Positions 1-8,936 of a stretch of 64,000 nucleotides of DNA are shown one piece after another. The DNA comes from Chryseobacterium viscerum (GTDB lineage: Bacteria > Bacteroidota > Bacteroidia > Flavobacteriales > Weeksellaceae), in NCBI RefSeq assembly GCF_002899945.2, contig NZ_PPEG02000005.1, positions 434,001 to 498,000 on the forward strand, given 5' to 3'. A program made the translations under genes and the position numbers. How positions within the stretch are numbered: the first letter of the stretch is position 1; each line of letters starts with the position of its first letter. The notes under the pieces are model-generated. The model was given only the letters and a program-made list of their open reading frames with translations, had not been told where the DNA came from and searched no databases.

Positions 1-2436
1 GGGGTGTTTTCTAATAGAAAATATTTAAAATCTGCGAGAATTGTTGGGGATGTTTTGGGTAAATATCACCCGCACGGAGATTCCTCTGTTTATGATGCAA
101 TGGTAAGGATGGCCCAGAACTGGAGCTTACGTTATCCTCAGGTAGACGGGCAGGGTAACTTCGGTTCAATGGATGGTGACCCGCCTGCAGCAATGCGTTA
201 TACTGAAGCAAGATTGAAAAAAATCTCTGATGAGATTCTTTCAGACCTAGACAAAGAAACGGTAGATTTCCAGAATAACTTTGACGACAGTTTACAGGAA
301 CCAACAGTAATGCCTACTAAAGTTCCGAACCTTTTGGTAAACGGTACTTCAGGTATTGCAGTAGGGATGGCAACCAATATGGCGCCACACAACTTGTCAG
401 AATCTATAGATGCAATCTGCGCTTATATCGATAATAGAGAAATTACGATCGATGAATTGATGCAGCATATTATTGCTCCTGATTTCCCTACAGGGGGGAT
501 CATCTATGGATATGATGGGGTAAGAGATGCATTCCATACAGGAAGAGGGAGAGTTGTTTTAAGAGCTAAAGTTAACTTTGACGAAATCGGAAACAGAAAC
601 GCTATTATCGTTACTGAAATCCCTTACCAGGTGAACAAAGCTGAAATGATTGCCAGAACAGCAGAACTTGTTAAAGATGAGAAAATCCCTGGTATCTACG
701 AGATCAGAGATGAATCGGACAGAAATGGACTTCGCGTTGTATACGAATTGAAAAATGATGCCATTCCAAATGTTGTTCTTAACCTATTATATAAATATAC
801 AGCACTTCAGACATCTTTCAGTGTGAACAATATTGCATTGGTACACGGAAGACCAGAGCAGCTGAACCTTAAAGATATCATTCATCACTTTGTAGAGCAC
901 AGACATGAGGTCATCGTAAGAAGAACGAAGTATGAGCTTAAAAAAGCAAAAGAAAGAGCGCATATCCTTGAAGGGTTCATGAAGGTGATCGGAACGCAGG
1001 ATTCTTTAGATAGAGCAATTTCTATTATCCGTCACAGTGCAAATCCTCAGGCTGCAAAAGAAGGCTTAATTGAGGCATTTGAACTTTCTGACATCCAGGC
1101 TCAGGCGATTCTTGATCTTAGATTGGCTCGTTTGACAGGAATGGAGCTTGATAAGATCCGTGATGAATACGATGCAATCATGAGTGAGATTGCCAACTTG
1201 GAAGATATCTTAGCGAATGAGCCAAGAAGATTCCAGATCATCAAAGAAGAATTGGTCGAAATCAAAGAAAAATACGGAGACGAAAGAAGAACTGAAATTG
1301 ATTATTCAGGAGGAGAAATGTCTATCGAAGATATTATCCCGAACGAATCTGTAGTTCTTACAATCTCTCACGCAGGATATGTAAAGAGAACTTCACTTTC
1401 AGAATATAAAGTCCAAAGTAGAGGTGGTGTAGGAAATAAAGCGGCAACAACAAGAGATTCTGATTTCCTTGAATATATTGTTTCTGCAACCAACCACCAG
1501 TATATGCTATTCTTTACAGAAAAAGGAAGATGTTACTGGTTAAGAGTATTTGAAATTCCTGAAGGCTCCAGAACAGCAAAAGGAAGAGCAGTACAAAACC
1601 TTATCAACATAGAACCTGATGATAAGATTAAAGCATATATCAGAACCAACAACCTGAAGGATTCAGAATATGTAAATCAAATGAGTGTGGTGATGGTTAC
1701 CAAAAATGGTACAATCAAGAAAACTTCATTAGAAGCATATTCAAGACCAAGAGTAAATGGTGTAAATGCAATTGAAATCAGAGATAATGACCAGTTATTA
1801 GGAGCTTACCTTACCAATGGAACATCTCAGATCATGATCGCTACTAAAAATGGTAAATGTATCCGTTTCCCTGAAGAAAAAGTAAGAGAAGTAGGTAGAG
1901 GATCTATCGGGGTAAGAGGTATTGCGATGGAAGACAATGACGAAGCTATTGGTATGATTGTTGTGAACGATGTGGAGAACGAAACAGTACTTGTAGTATC
2001 TGAAAAAGGATACGGAAAGAGAACTGCAGTAGAAGACTACAGAATTACCAACAGAGGAGGAAAAGGAGTTATTACCCTGAACATTACCGAAAAAACAGGA
2101 AATCTTATTGCAATTCAAAATGTAACAGACGAAGACGGATTGATGATTATCAACAAATCCGGTGTTGCCATCAGAATGGGAATGGACGAAATGAGAGTAA
2201 TGGGTAGAAATACTCAGGGAGTAAAAATGATCAATCTTAAGAAAAATGACGAAATTGCAGCTATTGCAAAAGTAGCAATGGATAAAGATGTAGAGGAAGA
2301 TTCTGAAGAGATTGAAGGAGCTGAAGAAACAGAAGAAGGAATAGGATCGCTATTTGATAACCAGGAAAACAATGAGGAACCTCAGGCTGAAAATGAAAAT
2401 CAGACAGAGGGAAATGAGAATGATTCTGAAGAATAA
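1..2436 (+). CDS. gyrA: DNA gyrase subunit A, 5' truncated by window edge
   Basis: Type IIA topoisomerase subunit that breaks and rejoins DNA during ATP-driven negative supercoiling with GyrB. The frame is open from base 1, so the N-terminus lies outside the window; alignment to E. coli GyrA by eye puts about 56 residues outside. Counting from the GTG at base 4, the quinolone-pocket segment [13 protein letters not shown] is at 19-31 and the catalytic tyrosine of AAMRYTE is Y66 (Tyr122 in E. coli). The breakage-reunion domain is followed by a C-terminal beta-pinwheel whose GyrA box reads QSRGGVG near residue 470 instead of QRRGGKG. The protein ends in a strongly acidic tail of about 50 residues. 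The next gene starts 28 bp downstream, so readthrough is likely. Confidence 0.97.
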   Translation, partial: GVFSNRKYLKSARIVGDVLGKYHPHGDSSVYDAMVRMAQNWSLRYPQVDGQGNFGSMDGDPPAAMRYTEARLKKISDEILSDLDKETVDFQNNFDDSLQEPTVMPTKVPNLLVNGTSGIAVGMATNMAPHNLSESIDAICAYIDNREITIDELMQHIIAPDFPTGGIIYGYDGVRDAFHTGRGRVVLRAKVNFDEIGNRNAIIVTEIPYQVNKAEMIARTAELVKDEKIPGIYEIRDESDRNGLRVVYELKNDAIPNVVLNLLYKYTALQTSFSVNNIALVHGRPEQLNLKDIIHHFVEHRHEVIVRRTKYELKKAKERAHILEGFMKVIGTQDSLDRAISIIRHSANPQAAKEGLIEAFELSDIQAQAILDLRLARLTGMELDKIRDEYDAIMSEIANLEDILANEPRRFQIIKEELVEIKEKYGDERRTEIDYSGGEMSIEDIIPNESVVLTISHAGYVKRTSLSEYKVQSRGGVGNKAATTRDSDFLEYIVSATNHQYMLFFTEKGRCYWLRVFEIPEGSRTAKGRAVQNLINIEPDDKIKAYIRTNNLKDSEYVNQMSVVMVTKNGTIKKTSLEAYSRPRVNGVNAIEIRDNDQLLGAYLTNGTSQIMIATKNGKCIRFPEEKVREVGRGSIGVRGIAMEDNDEAIGMIVVNDVENETVLVVSEKGYGKRTAVEDYRITNRGGKGVITLNITEKTGNLIAIQNVTDEDGLMIINKSGVAIRMGMDEMRVMGRNTQGVKMINLKKNDEIAAIAKVAMDKDVEEDSEEIEGAEETEEGIGSLFDNQENNEEPQAENENQTEGNENDSEE

Positions 2437-2464
2437 ATTGTACAATTAATATAAAATAGTTATT

Positions 2465-3499
2465 ATGAAGAAACTAATTTTAGGAATGGCTATCGTAGCG
2501 TCAGCTTTTGCTTTCGGACAGAAAAAAGATGCCGCTGCTTTGAATGCCCAGCTTCAAGAAGCTAATAAGGTTGCTATGGATGCATACAATGCAAAAAACT
2601 ATGCAGCTGCAGCACCTAAGTTTATAGAAGTTTATGACTTATTGAAGTCTAGTGGTCAGGACAATAAAATATATATGTATTATGCAGGACTGAGTCATGC
2701 GTTAGCTAACAACAGTGATCAATCCATCAAAATATATACAGACCTTGTTAATTCTGGATTTACAGGAGTAGAAACTACTTATACTGCAAAAGAAAAGAAA
2801 ACCGGTAATGTAATACCTTTGGATAAAGCGACTTGGGAGCTTATGAAGAAGAACGCTGATTATTCTGATTTCAAAACAGAACAGTCAAAAAGTATAGAAC
2901 CGGATTTATATGAAACTTTGGCTTCATTACTTCTTAATGCAAAGAAAGGGCCTGAAGCTCTTGCTGTTATCGAAAAAGGATTGGTTAAATTCCCGAACAG
3001 TGCTAAACTTAAAGAAGCGCAGACTACAGCATATCTTCAGTCAGGAAACACAGATAAATTTGTTTCAGGATTGAAAGAACAGTTGGCTAAGAATCCAAAT
3101 GATCCAACAAACTGGTATAACCTTGGAGTAATGCAGGCTAAAAATCCAGCTACTGCGAATGATGCTATAGCATCTTTCAAAAAAGCAATCGAGCTTAAGC
3201 CTGATTTTTCTGATGCATATCAAAACTTAGTGTATACTACTATTGGTGATGATTCTAAAGTAGTAGGAGAGATCAATGCATTGAGAAAAGACAAGCCGGA
3301 TGAAGCTTCCAAATTGATCGACGCAAGAAGAGAAAGATTTGGTAAAGCATTACCATATGCTGAAGGATGGTACAAAGCAAATCCAAAGAGCATTGATGCG
3401 GTTTCTGCATTAAAAGAAATTTATGTAGTAACTAAAAACATTGAAAAAGTTAAAGAAATGAAAGCTAAAGAAGCTGAACTAAGCGCAGCTGCAAAGTAA
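2465..3499 (+). CDS. secreted tetratricopeptide repeat protein
   Basis: 344-residue protein with a Sec signal peptide (hydrophobic run ending AFAFGQ near residue 19), so it is predicted to be periplasmic or outer-membrane associated. TPR-type helical repeats are visible: one near residues 35-60 (AYNAKNYAAAAPKFIEVYDLL) and clearer ones around 200-260 (NPNDPTNWYNLGVM, AIASFKKAIELKPDFSDAYQNL). TPR proteins act as interaction scaffolds; no enzymatic motif is present. It follows gyrA by 28 bp without a terminator between them and is followed by a strong hairpin terminator. Similar TPR genes sit after gyrA in other Flavobacteriia as far as I recall, but the specific role is unknown. Confidence 0.85.
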   Translation: MKKLILGMAIVASAFAFGQKKDAAALNAQLQEANKVAMDAYNAKNYAAAAPKFIEVYDLLKSSGQDNKIYMYYAGLSHALANNSDQSIKIYTDLVNSGFTGVETTYTAKEKKTGNVIPLDKATWELMKKNADYSDFKTEQSKSIEPDLYETLASLLLNAKKGPEALAVIEKGLVKFPNSAKLKEAQTTAYLQSGNTDKFVSGLKEQLAKNPNDPTNWYNLGVMQAKNPATANDAIASFKKAIELKPDFSDAYQNLVYTTIGDDSKVVGEINALRKDKPDEASKLIDARRERFGKALPYAEGWYKANPKSIDAVSALKEIYVVTKNIEKVKEMKAKEAELSAAAK

Positions 3500-3518
3500 T
3501 CATTGATAACTCAATAAT

Positions 3519-3559
3519 AAAAAGCCGGAACATGTACTGTTTCGGCTTTTATTTTTTTA
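3519..3559 (+). terminator. intrinsic terminator after gyrA-TPR operon
   Basis: AAAAGCCGGAAC pairs with GTTTCGGCTTTT (one G-T pair) around a 7-nt loop and is followed by a T-rich run. Confidence 0.85.
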
Positions 3560-3661
3560 CGCAAAATATCCTCTGAAACTACCTTTTTACCCAATATCTA
3601 TACCCTAAAATTAGCCATTCGAAATTTCTCTTCCTTATTGAAATGATGGGTGAATTTCACC

Positions 3662-3692
3662 TTTAGAATTTCTCTGTAATTCCGTATCTTTG
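3662..3692 (+). promoter_or_regulatory. predicted Bacteroidota promoter for menB
   Basis: TATCTTTG at 3685-3692 matches the -7 consensus TAnnTTTG. TTTA at 3662-3665 sits 19 bp upstream as the -33 element. It lies 17 bp before the menB ATG, predicting a very short leader. Confidence 0.65.
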
Positions 3693-3709
3693 AGAAAAAT
3701 TTTTATAAG

Positions 3710-4546
3710 ATGATCGAGTGGAAAACCGCCAAGGAATACGAAGATATTACCTATAAAAAATCTAACGGAGTAGCAAGAATTGCTTTCAACAGACCGGAAG
3801 TACGCAACGCTTTCAGACCCAAAACAACTTCAGAATTATACGATGCTTTTTACGATGCCTATGAAGATCCTTCAATAGGAGTGGTATTGCTTTCAGGAGA
3901 AGGTCCAAGCCCCAAAGATGGTGGATGGGCATTTTGTAGTGGTGGAGACCAGAAAGCAAGAGGACACCAGGGATATGTAGGAGAAGACGGAAGACACCGT
4001 TTGAATATTCTTGAAGTTCAGCGTCTTATCCGTTTCATGCCGAAAGTGGTTATTGCAGTTGTTCCGGGATGGGCAGTTGGTGGAGGACACTCTCTTCATG
4101 TTGTATGTGACTTGACTTTAGCAAGTGAAGAACATGCTATTTTTAAGCAGACAGATGCTGACGTTACAAGTTTCGATGGAGGGTACGGTTCCGCTTATCT
4201 TGCTAAAATGGTAGGTCAGAAAAAAGCCCGTGAAATCTTCTTTTTAGGAAGAAACTATTCCGCTAAAGAAGCTTACGAAATGGGAATGGTAAACAAAGTG
4301 GTTCCTCATGCAGAATTAGAAGATACAGCATACGAATGGGCTCAGGAAATATTGGCTAAATCTCCAACTTCTATCAGAATGCTGAAGTTTGCCATGAACC
4401 TTACAGACGATGGTATGGTAGGGCAGCAGGTTTTCGCAGGGGAAGCAACGCGTTTGGCATATATGACGGAAGAAGCTCAGGAAGGAAGAAACGCATTCCT
4501 TGAAAAAAGAAAGCCCAACTTCGGAGAAGATCAATGGATATCTTAA
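3710..4546 (+). CDS. menB: 1,4-dihydroxy-2-naphthoyl-CoA synthase
   Basis: Crotonase-fold enzyme that cyclises o-succinylbenzoyl-CoA to 1,4-dihydroxy-2-naphthoyl-CoA in menaquinone synthesis; cytoplasmic. At 278 residues it has the normal family length. Diagnostic segments are the oxyanion-hole region WAFCSGGDQKARG near 76-88, VVPGWAVGGGHSLHVVCDL near 118-136, and the MenB signature TDADVTSFDGGYGSAYLAK near 148-166. The C-terminal segment EGRNAFLEKRKPNF is also typical. It is followed by menA after about 85 bp that contain a short-repeat tract, consistent with one menaquinone transcription unit starting at the promoter just upstream. Confidence 0.95.
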   Translation: MIEWKTAKEYEDITYKKSNGVARIAFNRPEVRNAFRPKTTSELYDAFYDAYEDPSIGVVLLSGEGPSPKDGGWAFCSGGDQKARGHQGYVGEDGRHRLNILEVQRLIRFMPKVVIAVVPGWAVGGGHSLHVVCDLTLASEEHAIFKQTDADVTSFDGGYGSAYLAKMVGQKKAREIFFLGRNYSAKEAYEMGMVNKVVPHAELEDTAYEWAQEILAKSPTSIRMLKFAMNLTDDGMVGQQVFAGEATRLAYMTEEAQEGRNAFLEKRKPNFGEDQWIS

Positions 4547-4554
4547 AAAAGAAA

Positions 4555-4630
4555 TTAGAGGTTAGAAGCTAGATATTAGACAGAATGGTCTTACTAACTT
4601 CTAACTTCTACTATCTAACATCTAAAATAA
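4555..4630. repeat. short iterated intergenic repeat upstream of menA
   Basis: Degenerate iterations of TTAGAAGCTAGATATTAGA and its near-complement TCTAACTTCTAACTTCTAC fill the menB-menA gap. Similar iterated TCTAA/ATCTGAA tracts precede atpC and the DUF1697 gene in this window. Confidence 0.6.
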
Positions 4631-4631
4631 T

Positions 4632-5561
4632 ATGACTGATTGGATAAAAGCCGCAAGGCTAAGAACTTTACCGCTTTCACTAAGCGGAATTATTATGGGA
4701 GCTTTCATTGCAAAATGGAGATTGTACGGAGAAGGAGGAATCTGGGATTGGAAGATTTTTGCGCTCGCCCTTTTGGTGACACTTCTATACCAGATTTTAT
4801 CAAATTATGCCAATGATTACGGTGACGGAGTAAAAGGTACCGATGCCAAAAGAATCAATGAAGCTGAAGCAAGAGCGGTAGCATCAGGAAAAATTACAGC
4901 AAAACAAATGAAAAATGCCGTGATTCTCTTCTCAGCCTTATCTTTCATTGCTACCATTGCTTTATTGTATGTTGCTTTCATTCCAAACTATATGAATGAA
5001 TTCTATATCTTCATAGGATTAGGAGTGGCATGTATTCTGGCAGCTATTGGATATACGGTAGGTAAAAAACCTTATGGATACATGGGATTGGGAGATATCT
5101 TCGTATTTATCTTCTTTGGACTTGTTTCTGTATGTGGAAGCTATTTTCTGTTTACAAAAACTTTCAGCTGGGATATGTTATTACCCGGAACAGCAGTAGG
5201 CATGATGAGTATGGCTGTCCTGAACCTTAACAATATGAGAGATATTGAAAGCGATAAATTATCAGGAAAAAATAGCTTTGCATTGAGAATTGGATTCAGA
5301 AATGCAATGATCTATGAAATGGTTCTGTTACAGCTTCCCTTATTACTGATCCTTGTATTTCTAGGAATAAATGGATTCATGCAGGAACAAAATTATTATG
5401 TGTTTATCGTAATGATCCTGTTGATCCCATTATCTAAATTAAGAAGAAAGATTTTATCGGTGAAAGAACCGAAAGAATTAGATCAGTATTTAAAGCAGGT
5501 AGGGATCCTGACGTTTGTGATGGCAATCCTTACAGCAGCCGGACTGAATTTATTTAACTAA
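4632..5561 (+). CDS. menA: 1,4-dihydroxy-2-naphthoate polyprenyltransferase
   Basis: Membrane UbiA-superfamily prenyltransferase that attaches the polyprenyl tail to 1,4-dihydroxy-2-naphthoate, giving demethylmenaquinone. It has 309 residues and about eight hydrophobic helices. The first Asp-rich motif is NYANDYGDGVKGTD near 58-71 and the second is NLNNMRDIESDKLSGKNSFA near 197-216; both are the expected Mg-diphosphate binding sites. The N-terminal WIKAARLRTLPLSLSGI is typical of MenA. It lies downstream of menB and 17 bp upstream of the SRPBCC gene, so all may be co-transcribed. Confidence 0.95.
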   Translation: MTDWIKAARLRTLPLSLSGIIMGAFIAKWRLYGEGGIWDWKIFALALLVTLLYQILSNYANDYGDGVKGTDAKRINEAEARAVASGKITAKQMKNAVILFSALSFIATIALLYVAFIPNYMNEFYIFIGLGVACILAAIGYTVGKKPYGYMGLGDIFVFIFFGLVSVCGSYFLFTKTFSWDMLLPGTAVGMMSMAVLNLNNMRDIESDKLSGKNSFALRIGFRNAMIYEMVLLQLPLLLILVFLGINGFMQEQNYYVFIVMILLIPLSKLRRKILSVKEPKELDQYLKQVGILTFVMAILTAAGLNLFN

Positions 5562-5578
5562 ATCTAAAATATTACACC

Positions 5579-6025
5579 ATGAGTTCTACGATCTATGTTG
5601 AAGCTCAAATGCTTATCAGAAAACCGATTGAAGATGTTTTTGAAGCATTTATCAATCCTGAAGTAACCACTAATTTCTGGTTTACAAAATCTACCGGGAA
5701 ATTAGAGGAAGGTAATACCGTTACCTGGGAATGGGAAATGTACGGAGTAAAAAACGTTGTAAAAGTTCATCAGATTATTCCCAACCAGCTTATCAAAACA
5801 GAATGGGGAGAGCCTTCGACAAACGTAGATTATGAATTCAAAACCATGGAGAAAGGAACTCTTGTTGTGATTAAAAGCTACGGATTCAGCCAGACTGGCG
5901 AAGATCTGCTAAAAGTAATTAACGACAATACAGGTGGTTTTACGACCGTTTTAGACGGTTGCAAAGTCTATCTGGAACATGGGATTAATCTCAGACTGAT
6001 TGAGGATAAATTCCCATCGAAATAA
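5579..6025 (+). CDS. SRPBCC / AHSA1-like domain protein
   Basis: 148-residue soluble protein with the START-like (SRPBCC) pattern. An N-terminal beta strand leads into IRKPIEDVFEAFINPEVTTNFWFT, then TWEWEMYGVKNVVKVHQIIPNQLIKTEW, and a long C-terminal helix starts near residue 105 (LLKVINDNTGGFTTVLDGCK). These folds form a hydrophobic cavity that binds lipids or cyclic ligands, or act as Aha1-type co-chaperones. No catalytic residue can be assigned. It starts 17 bp after menA; a link to quinone handling would be only a guess from position. Confidence 0.8.
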   Translation: MSSTIYVEAQMLIRKPIEDVFEAFINPEVTTNFWFTKSTGKLEEGNTVTWEWEMYGVKNVVKVHQIIPNQLIKTEWGEPSTNVDYEFKTMEKGTLVVIKSYGFSQTGEDLLKVINDNTGGFTTVLDGCKVYLEHGINLRLIEDKFPSK

Positions 6026-6143
6026 TAAATTAAAGAAAACACAGATGGCACGAATGCTTTCACAAATGTCACGACTCTCATTGTGCTATTTGTGAAATTA
6101 TTTGAGTCATTTGTGTTTAATAATAATTGAAACTAAATTTAAA
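6026..6143. repeat. intergenic repeat-like tract (CACAGATGGCACGAAT type)
   Basis: Contains imperfect iterations of CACAAATG / CATTTGTG on both strands (cacagatggcacgaatg, cacaaatgtcacga, catttgtgtt). It resembles a common Bacteroidota intergenic tract. No gene is seen in it. Confidence 0.45.
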
Positions 6144-6830
6144 ATGAAAATACAATTCTTAGGGCAAAATTGTTTCTTGTTTACGTACAAAGACAAGACT
6201 ATTTTGAGTGACCCTTTCTACAATTACAAAAAAGCGGAATCAGGGTTTGATATTTCCGCGCAAAAAATCGATTATATTCTGCTGACTCACGCACATGGTG
6301 ATCATATTGCAGATGTAGGAGAAGTATTGCAGCATTATCCGGAAGCTACCATCATTGGAGTTCCTGAAGTATGCGCGTATTTCACACAGGCTAAAAATAG
6401 AGACGATGTAAACTTAGGAGGGTCGGCAAAAATCGACGATCTTAAAATTTCCATGGTTCCGGCTCACCATACAAGTTCTTTCCCGGATGGAAGCTATGGA
6501 GGCGTTCCTGTAGGATATATTTTCAGATTACCTGAAGGTAAGAATATTTATTTGGCAGGAGATACAGGAGTAATGGCAGATATGGAGCTTTTTCCAAGGC
6601 TATACGGAAACCTGGACCTTTCTATACTTCCCATCGGAAGTCACTACACAATGTGTCCTAGAAAAGCTTCTTTTGCAGCAGCAGAGCTGTTGAAAACACC
6701 GAAAGTAATCGGATGTCACTTTGATACTTTCCCTGCCATTGAAATTAATCACGAAAGTGCATTAAAGCATTTTGCAGATAAAAATGTAGAACTTGTTTTA
6801 CCAAAACTAGGCGAGACGTTCGAATTTTAA
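6144..6830 (+). CDS. UPF0173-type metal-dependent hydrolase (metallo-beta-lactamase fold)
   Basis: Predicted cytoplasmic metallo-hydrolase of 228 residues. I choose the ATG at 6144 because MKIQFLGQNCFLF is the family N-terminus; an in-frame start at 6102 would only add residues encoded by the repeat-like tract. The metal motif THAHGDHIAD is near 48-57, with AHHTSSFPDG, LAGDTG and GCHFDTFPAIEI supplying further ligands. Substrate is unknown for the family. It follows the menaquinone genes on the same strand. Confidence 0.85.
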   Translation: MKIQFLGQNCFLFTYKDKTILSDPFYNYKKAESGFDISAQKIDYILLTHAHGDHIADVGEVLQHYPEATIIGVPEVCAYFTQAKNRDDVNLGGSAKIDDLKISMVPAHHTSSFPDGSYGGVPVGYIFRLPEGKNIYLAGDTGVMADMELFPRLYGNLDLSILPIGSHYTMCPRKASFAAAELLKTPKVIGCHFDTFPAIEINHESALKHFADKNVELVLPKLGETFEF

Positions 6831-6949
6831 TCAATAAAGGGATAGGAAGTAATCTGAAAATTAGAAAAATGAAAATGATGCGTAAGGTATTAAAAACAAA
6901 AAAAGATAATTATCAAATTACCTCTCTTCTCACTTTAAACCAAAAAAAA

Positions 6950-7047
6950 ATGGCAAGCTACCTAAATCACACCGCTACGACCAATTACCTTTGCTGTGTT
7001 CCCACCCTGGAGGATTCTCAGGAGCTGGTTGTTTAGGACTTGCCGTT
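6950..7047 (-). ncRNA. ffs: signal recognition particle RNA, small bacterial type
   Basis: Read on the minus strand, the centre (CCTCCAGGGTGGGAACACAG followed by CAAAGGTA) matches the conserved SRP RNA apical domain, of the general form CCAGGGnnGGAAnnCAGCAA-GGTA, including the GGGAAC tetraloop region. The outer ends GGCAAG (7044-7039) and CTTGCC (6957-6952) pair to close a hairpin of about 95 nt, followed directly by a run of eight to nine Ts (6942-6950) that would terminate transcription. The RNA partners with Ffh in co-translational membrane targeting. A clear promoter lies immediately upstream. Confidence 0.88.
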
Positions 7048-7048
7048 G

Positions 7049-7078
7049 CAAAGGTAGGAATATTTTATAAACTTCAAA
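7049..7078 (-). promoter_or_regulatory. promoter of SRP RNA
   Basis: On the minus strand TTTG (7078-7075) is followed after 18 bp by TACCTTTG (7056-7049), an excellent -33/-7 pair. The expected start point at about 7042-7044 coincides with the first base pairs of the RNA hairpin, so promoter and RNA calls support each other. Confidence 0.8.
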
Positions 7079-7176
7079 ACTTTATTAGAAAAAATTAGTC
7101 GAAAAAATGCAGTGGTAAAGCTAAACCCTTGACATTTAGAGAGAAAATTTTTCAACTTTTTTCTAAAAATTTAAAC

Positions 7177-7779
7177 ATGACGAAAAGTCCATCAACACTA
7201 GGAATTATACTTTTTATCGCTACAATGATCGTTTTCTTTGTAGTGTATACATTTTTTTCAGGAATCAATTATTTTGATATCTCTTTGAAAGCCAATGCTT
7301 TTGTACTGCCTCTTTTGTATGCAGGTACTGCTTTTTGGTCTGTAAAATCACATTGGAATAACCACAGAGTGGTAAAATTCAAAGATGCTTTCAAAAGAGC
7401 ATTTGTTCCGATGTTTGTCGGAGGAATTCTTTCCATCTTCAGTATTTATGCTTTTTTAAACTTTGTAGACCCTGCTGCTAAAAAGCTCTTGAACTACCAA
7501 TATGTTCAAAGGCAAAAATCAGAATTGGATACAGAATATACTTCTGCAAGAAAAATTATGAAGCATCAGAAAGATATTGATGAGCTGGATCAGAAGTACA
7601 AAGAAAGATTACAAAGCTTCACTCCTGAGGCGGTTAAGGGAAAAGATATGCTTACCGCGAGCCATTTTTCAGGATATTTTGCAGCAATTCTTATATTTTA
7701 CGTAGTTTTGTCGGTGTTTTTCGGAGCATTTTTCAGAACAAGAACGATACATCAGCCCGAAGAAACAAATCAAGAATAA
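7177..7779 (+). CDS. DUF4199 family membrane protein
   Basis: 200-residue integral membrane protein. The frame extends to a TTG at 7129, but the ATG at 7177 gives the usual N-terminus (MTKSPSTLGIILFIATMIVFF) and is preferred. Hydrophobic segments lie near 8-30, 37-55, 78-98 and 165-188. A charged, coiled-coil-like stretch (YQYVQRQKSELDTEYTSARK and beyond, about 109-150) lies between the third and fourth segments. DUF4199 proteins are of unknown function and frequently sit beside a family 2 glycosyltransferase in Bacteroidota, as here with 16 bp spacing. Confidence 0.8.
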   Translation: MTKSPSTLGIILFIATMIVFFVVYTFFSGINYFDISLKANAFVLPLLYAGTAFWSVKSHWNNHRVVKFKDAFKRAFVPMFVGGILSIFSIYAFLNFVDPAAKKLLNYQYVQRQKSELDTEYTSARKIMKHQKDIDELDQKYKERLQSFTPEAVKGKDMLTASHFSGYFAAILIFYVVLSVFFGAFFRTRTIHQPEETNQE

Positions 7780-7795
7780 TTTTTATTAAAATTAA

Positions 7796-8746
7796 ATGAA
7801 TTTATCTATAGTTATTCCGTTACTGAACGAAGAAGACTCTCTGGAAGAGCTTTTTTCAAGAATTGATAAAGTATGCACAACCAGCAATTTATCTTATGAA
7901 ATCTGGTTTGTAGACGATGGTAGTACGGATTTGTCGTGGAGCATTATTGAGAATATGAAAGTACAGCATCCTCAGATCCACGCTATTAAATTTTCCAGAA
8001 ATTATGGAAAATCACAGGCGCTTCATGCGGCTTTTGAAAGAACAAACGGTGATGTTGTCATTACCATGGATGCCGATTTACAGGATTTCCCTGAAGAAAT
8101 TCCGGAACTGTATAATATGGTGATTCATGATAATTATGATATCGTTTCCGGTTGGAAGAAGAAGCGTTTTGACAATGTAATGACGAAAAATATTCCGTCA
8201 AAACTATTCAATGCCGCAGCGAGAAAAGTTTCAGGAGTTTATCTTCATGATTTCAACTGTGGTTTGAAAGCTTACAAAAGACAGGTTGTAAAATCTGTTG
8301 ATGTATACGGAGATATGCACCGTTATATTCCGGTATTGGCTGCCAATGCAGGTTTCAGAAGAATTACTGAAAAAGAAGTACAGCACCAGGCAAGACCTTA
8401 CGGAACTTCAAAATTTGGAACCGAAAGATTTGTCAGAGGATTTCTGGACTTGATAACCCTTTGGTTTGTAAGTCGTTTCGGAGGAAGACCAATGCATTTC
8501 TTCGGAGCAGTAGGAACCTTAATGTTTATTGTCGGTTTTCTTTCAGCACTTTGGTTAGGTATTTCCAAACTGATTGATGTTGCCAGAGGAGTATACGGAC
8601 ATTTAATAACCAATAATCCTTGGTTTTATATCGCCTTAACAATGATGATCATGGGAAGTCTTCTGTTTGTAGCAGGATTCTTAGGAGAAATGATCATCAG
8701 AACAAACCGCGAGCACAAGAATTATAATATTGATGAAGTGATATAA
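7796..8746 (+). CDS. family 2 glycosyltransferase, GtrB/dolichol-phosphate-mannose-synthase-like
   Basis: 316-residue inner-membrane glycosyltransferase predicted to load a sugar from a nucleotide donor onto polyprenyl phosphate. The GT-A domain starts MNLSIVIPLLNEEDSLEELF; the nucleotide-binding WFVDDGSTD is near 38-46 and the metal motif DADLQDFPEEI near 91-101. The acceptor-side FNCGLKAYKRQV near 152-163 and QARPYGTSKFG near 197-207 are typical. Two C-terminal hydrophobic hairpin segments (about 235-258 and 276-300) anchor it. It is in a likely operon with the DUF4199 gene. Confidence 0.88.
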   Translation: MNLSIVIPLLNEEDSLEELFSRIDKVCTTSNLSYEIWFVDDGSTDLSWSIIENMKVQHPQIHAIKFSRNYGKSQALHAAFERTNGDVVITMDADLQDFPEEIPELYNMVIHDNYDIVSGWKKKRFDNVMTKNIPSKLFNAAARKVSGVYLHDFNCGLKAYKRQVVKSVDVYGDMHRYIPVLAANAGFRRITEKEVQHQARPYGTSKFGTERFVRGFLDLITLWFVSRFGGRPMHFFGAVGTLMFIVGFLSALWLGISKLIDVARGVYGHLITNNPWFYIALTMMIMGSLLFVAGFLGEMIIRTNREHKNYNIDEVI

Positions 8747-8823
8747 AAATTAGATTGATATTCAGGTGAAAAACACTGTAATTCAGTTTGTTAATGAAGA
8801 TGTCTAGCCGATATATGACCATT

Positions 8824-8875
8824 CCCATCCTTTAGAGGGGTGGCAAAAATTCAAAGAATTTTTGACGGGGTGGTA
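8824..8875 (+). repeat. dispersed intergenic repeat, copy 1
   Basis: Contains GAGGGGTGGC, AAAATTCAAAG and TTTTTGACGGGGTGGT in order. A second copy with only a few mismatches lies in inverted orientation at 25713-25764. Both are intergenic. Confidence 0.8.
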
Positions 8876-8905
8876 TTAAAAATAATCATTTCAATTCCAA
8901 TAAAT

Positions 8906-8936
8906 AAAAAGCACTCTGTCAGCAGAGTGCTTTTTT
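8906..8936 (+). terminator. intrinsic terminator after glycosyltransferase
   Basis: AAGCACTCTG pairs perfectly with CAGAGTGCTT around a 4-nt loop and is followed by six Ts. Confidence 0.85.
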
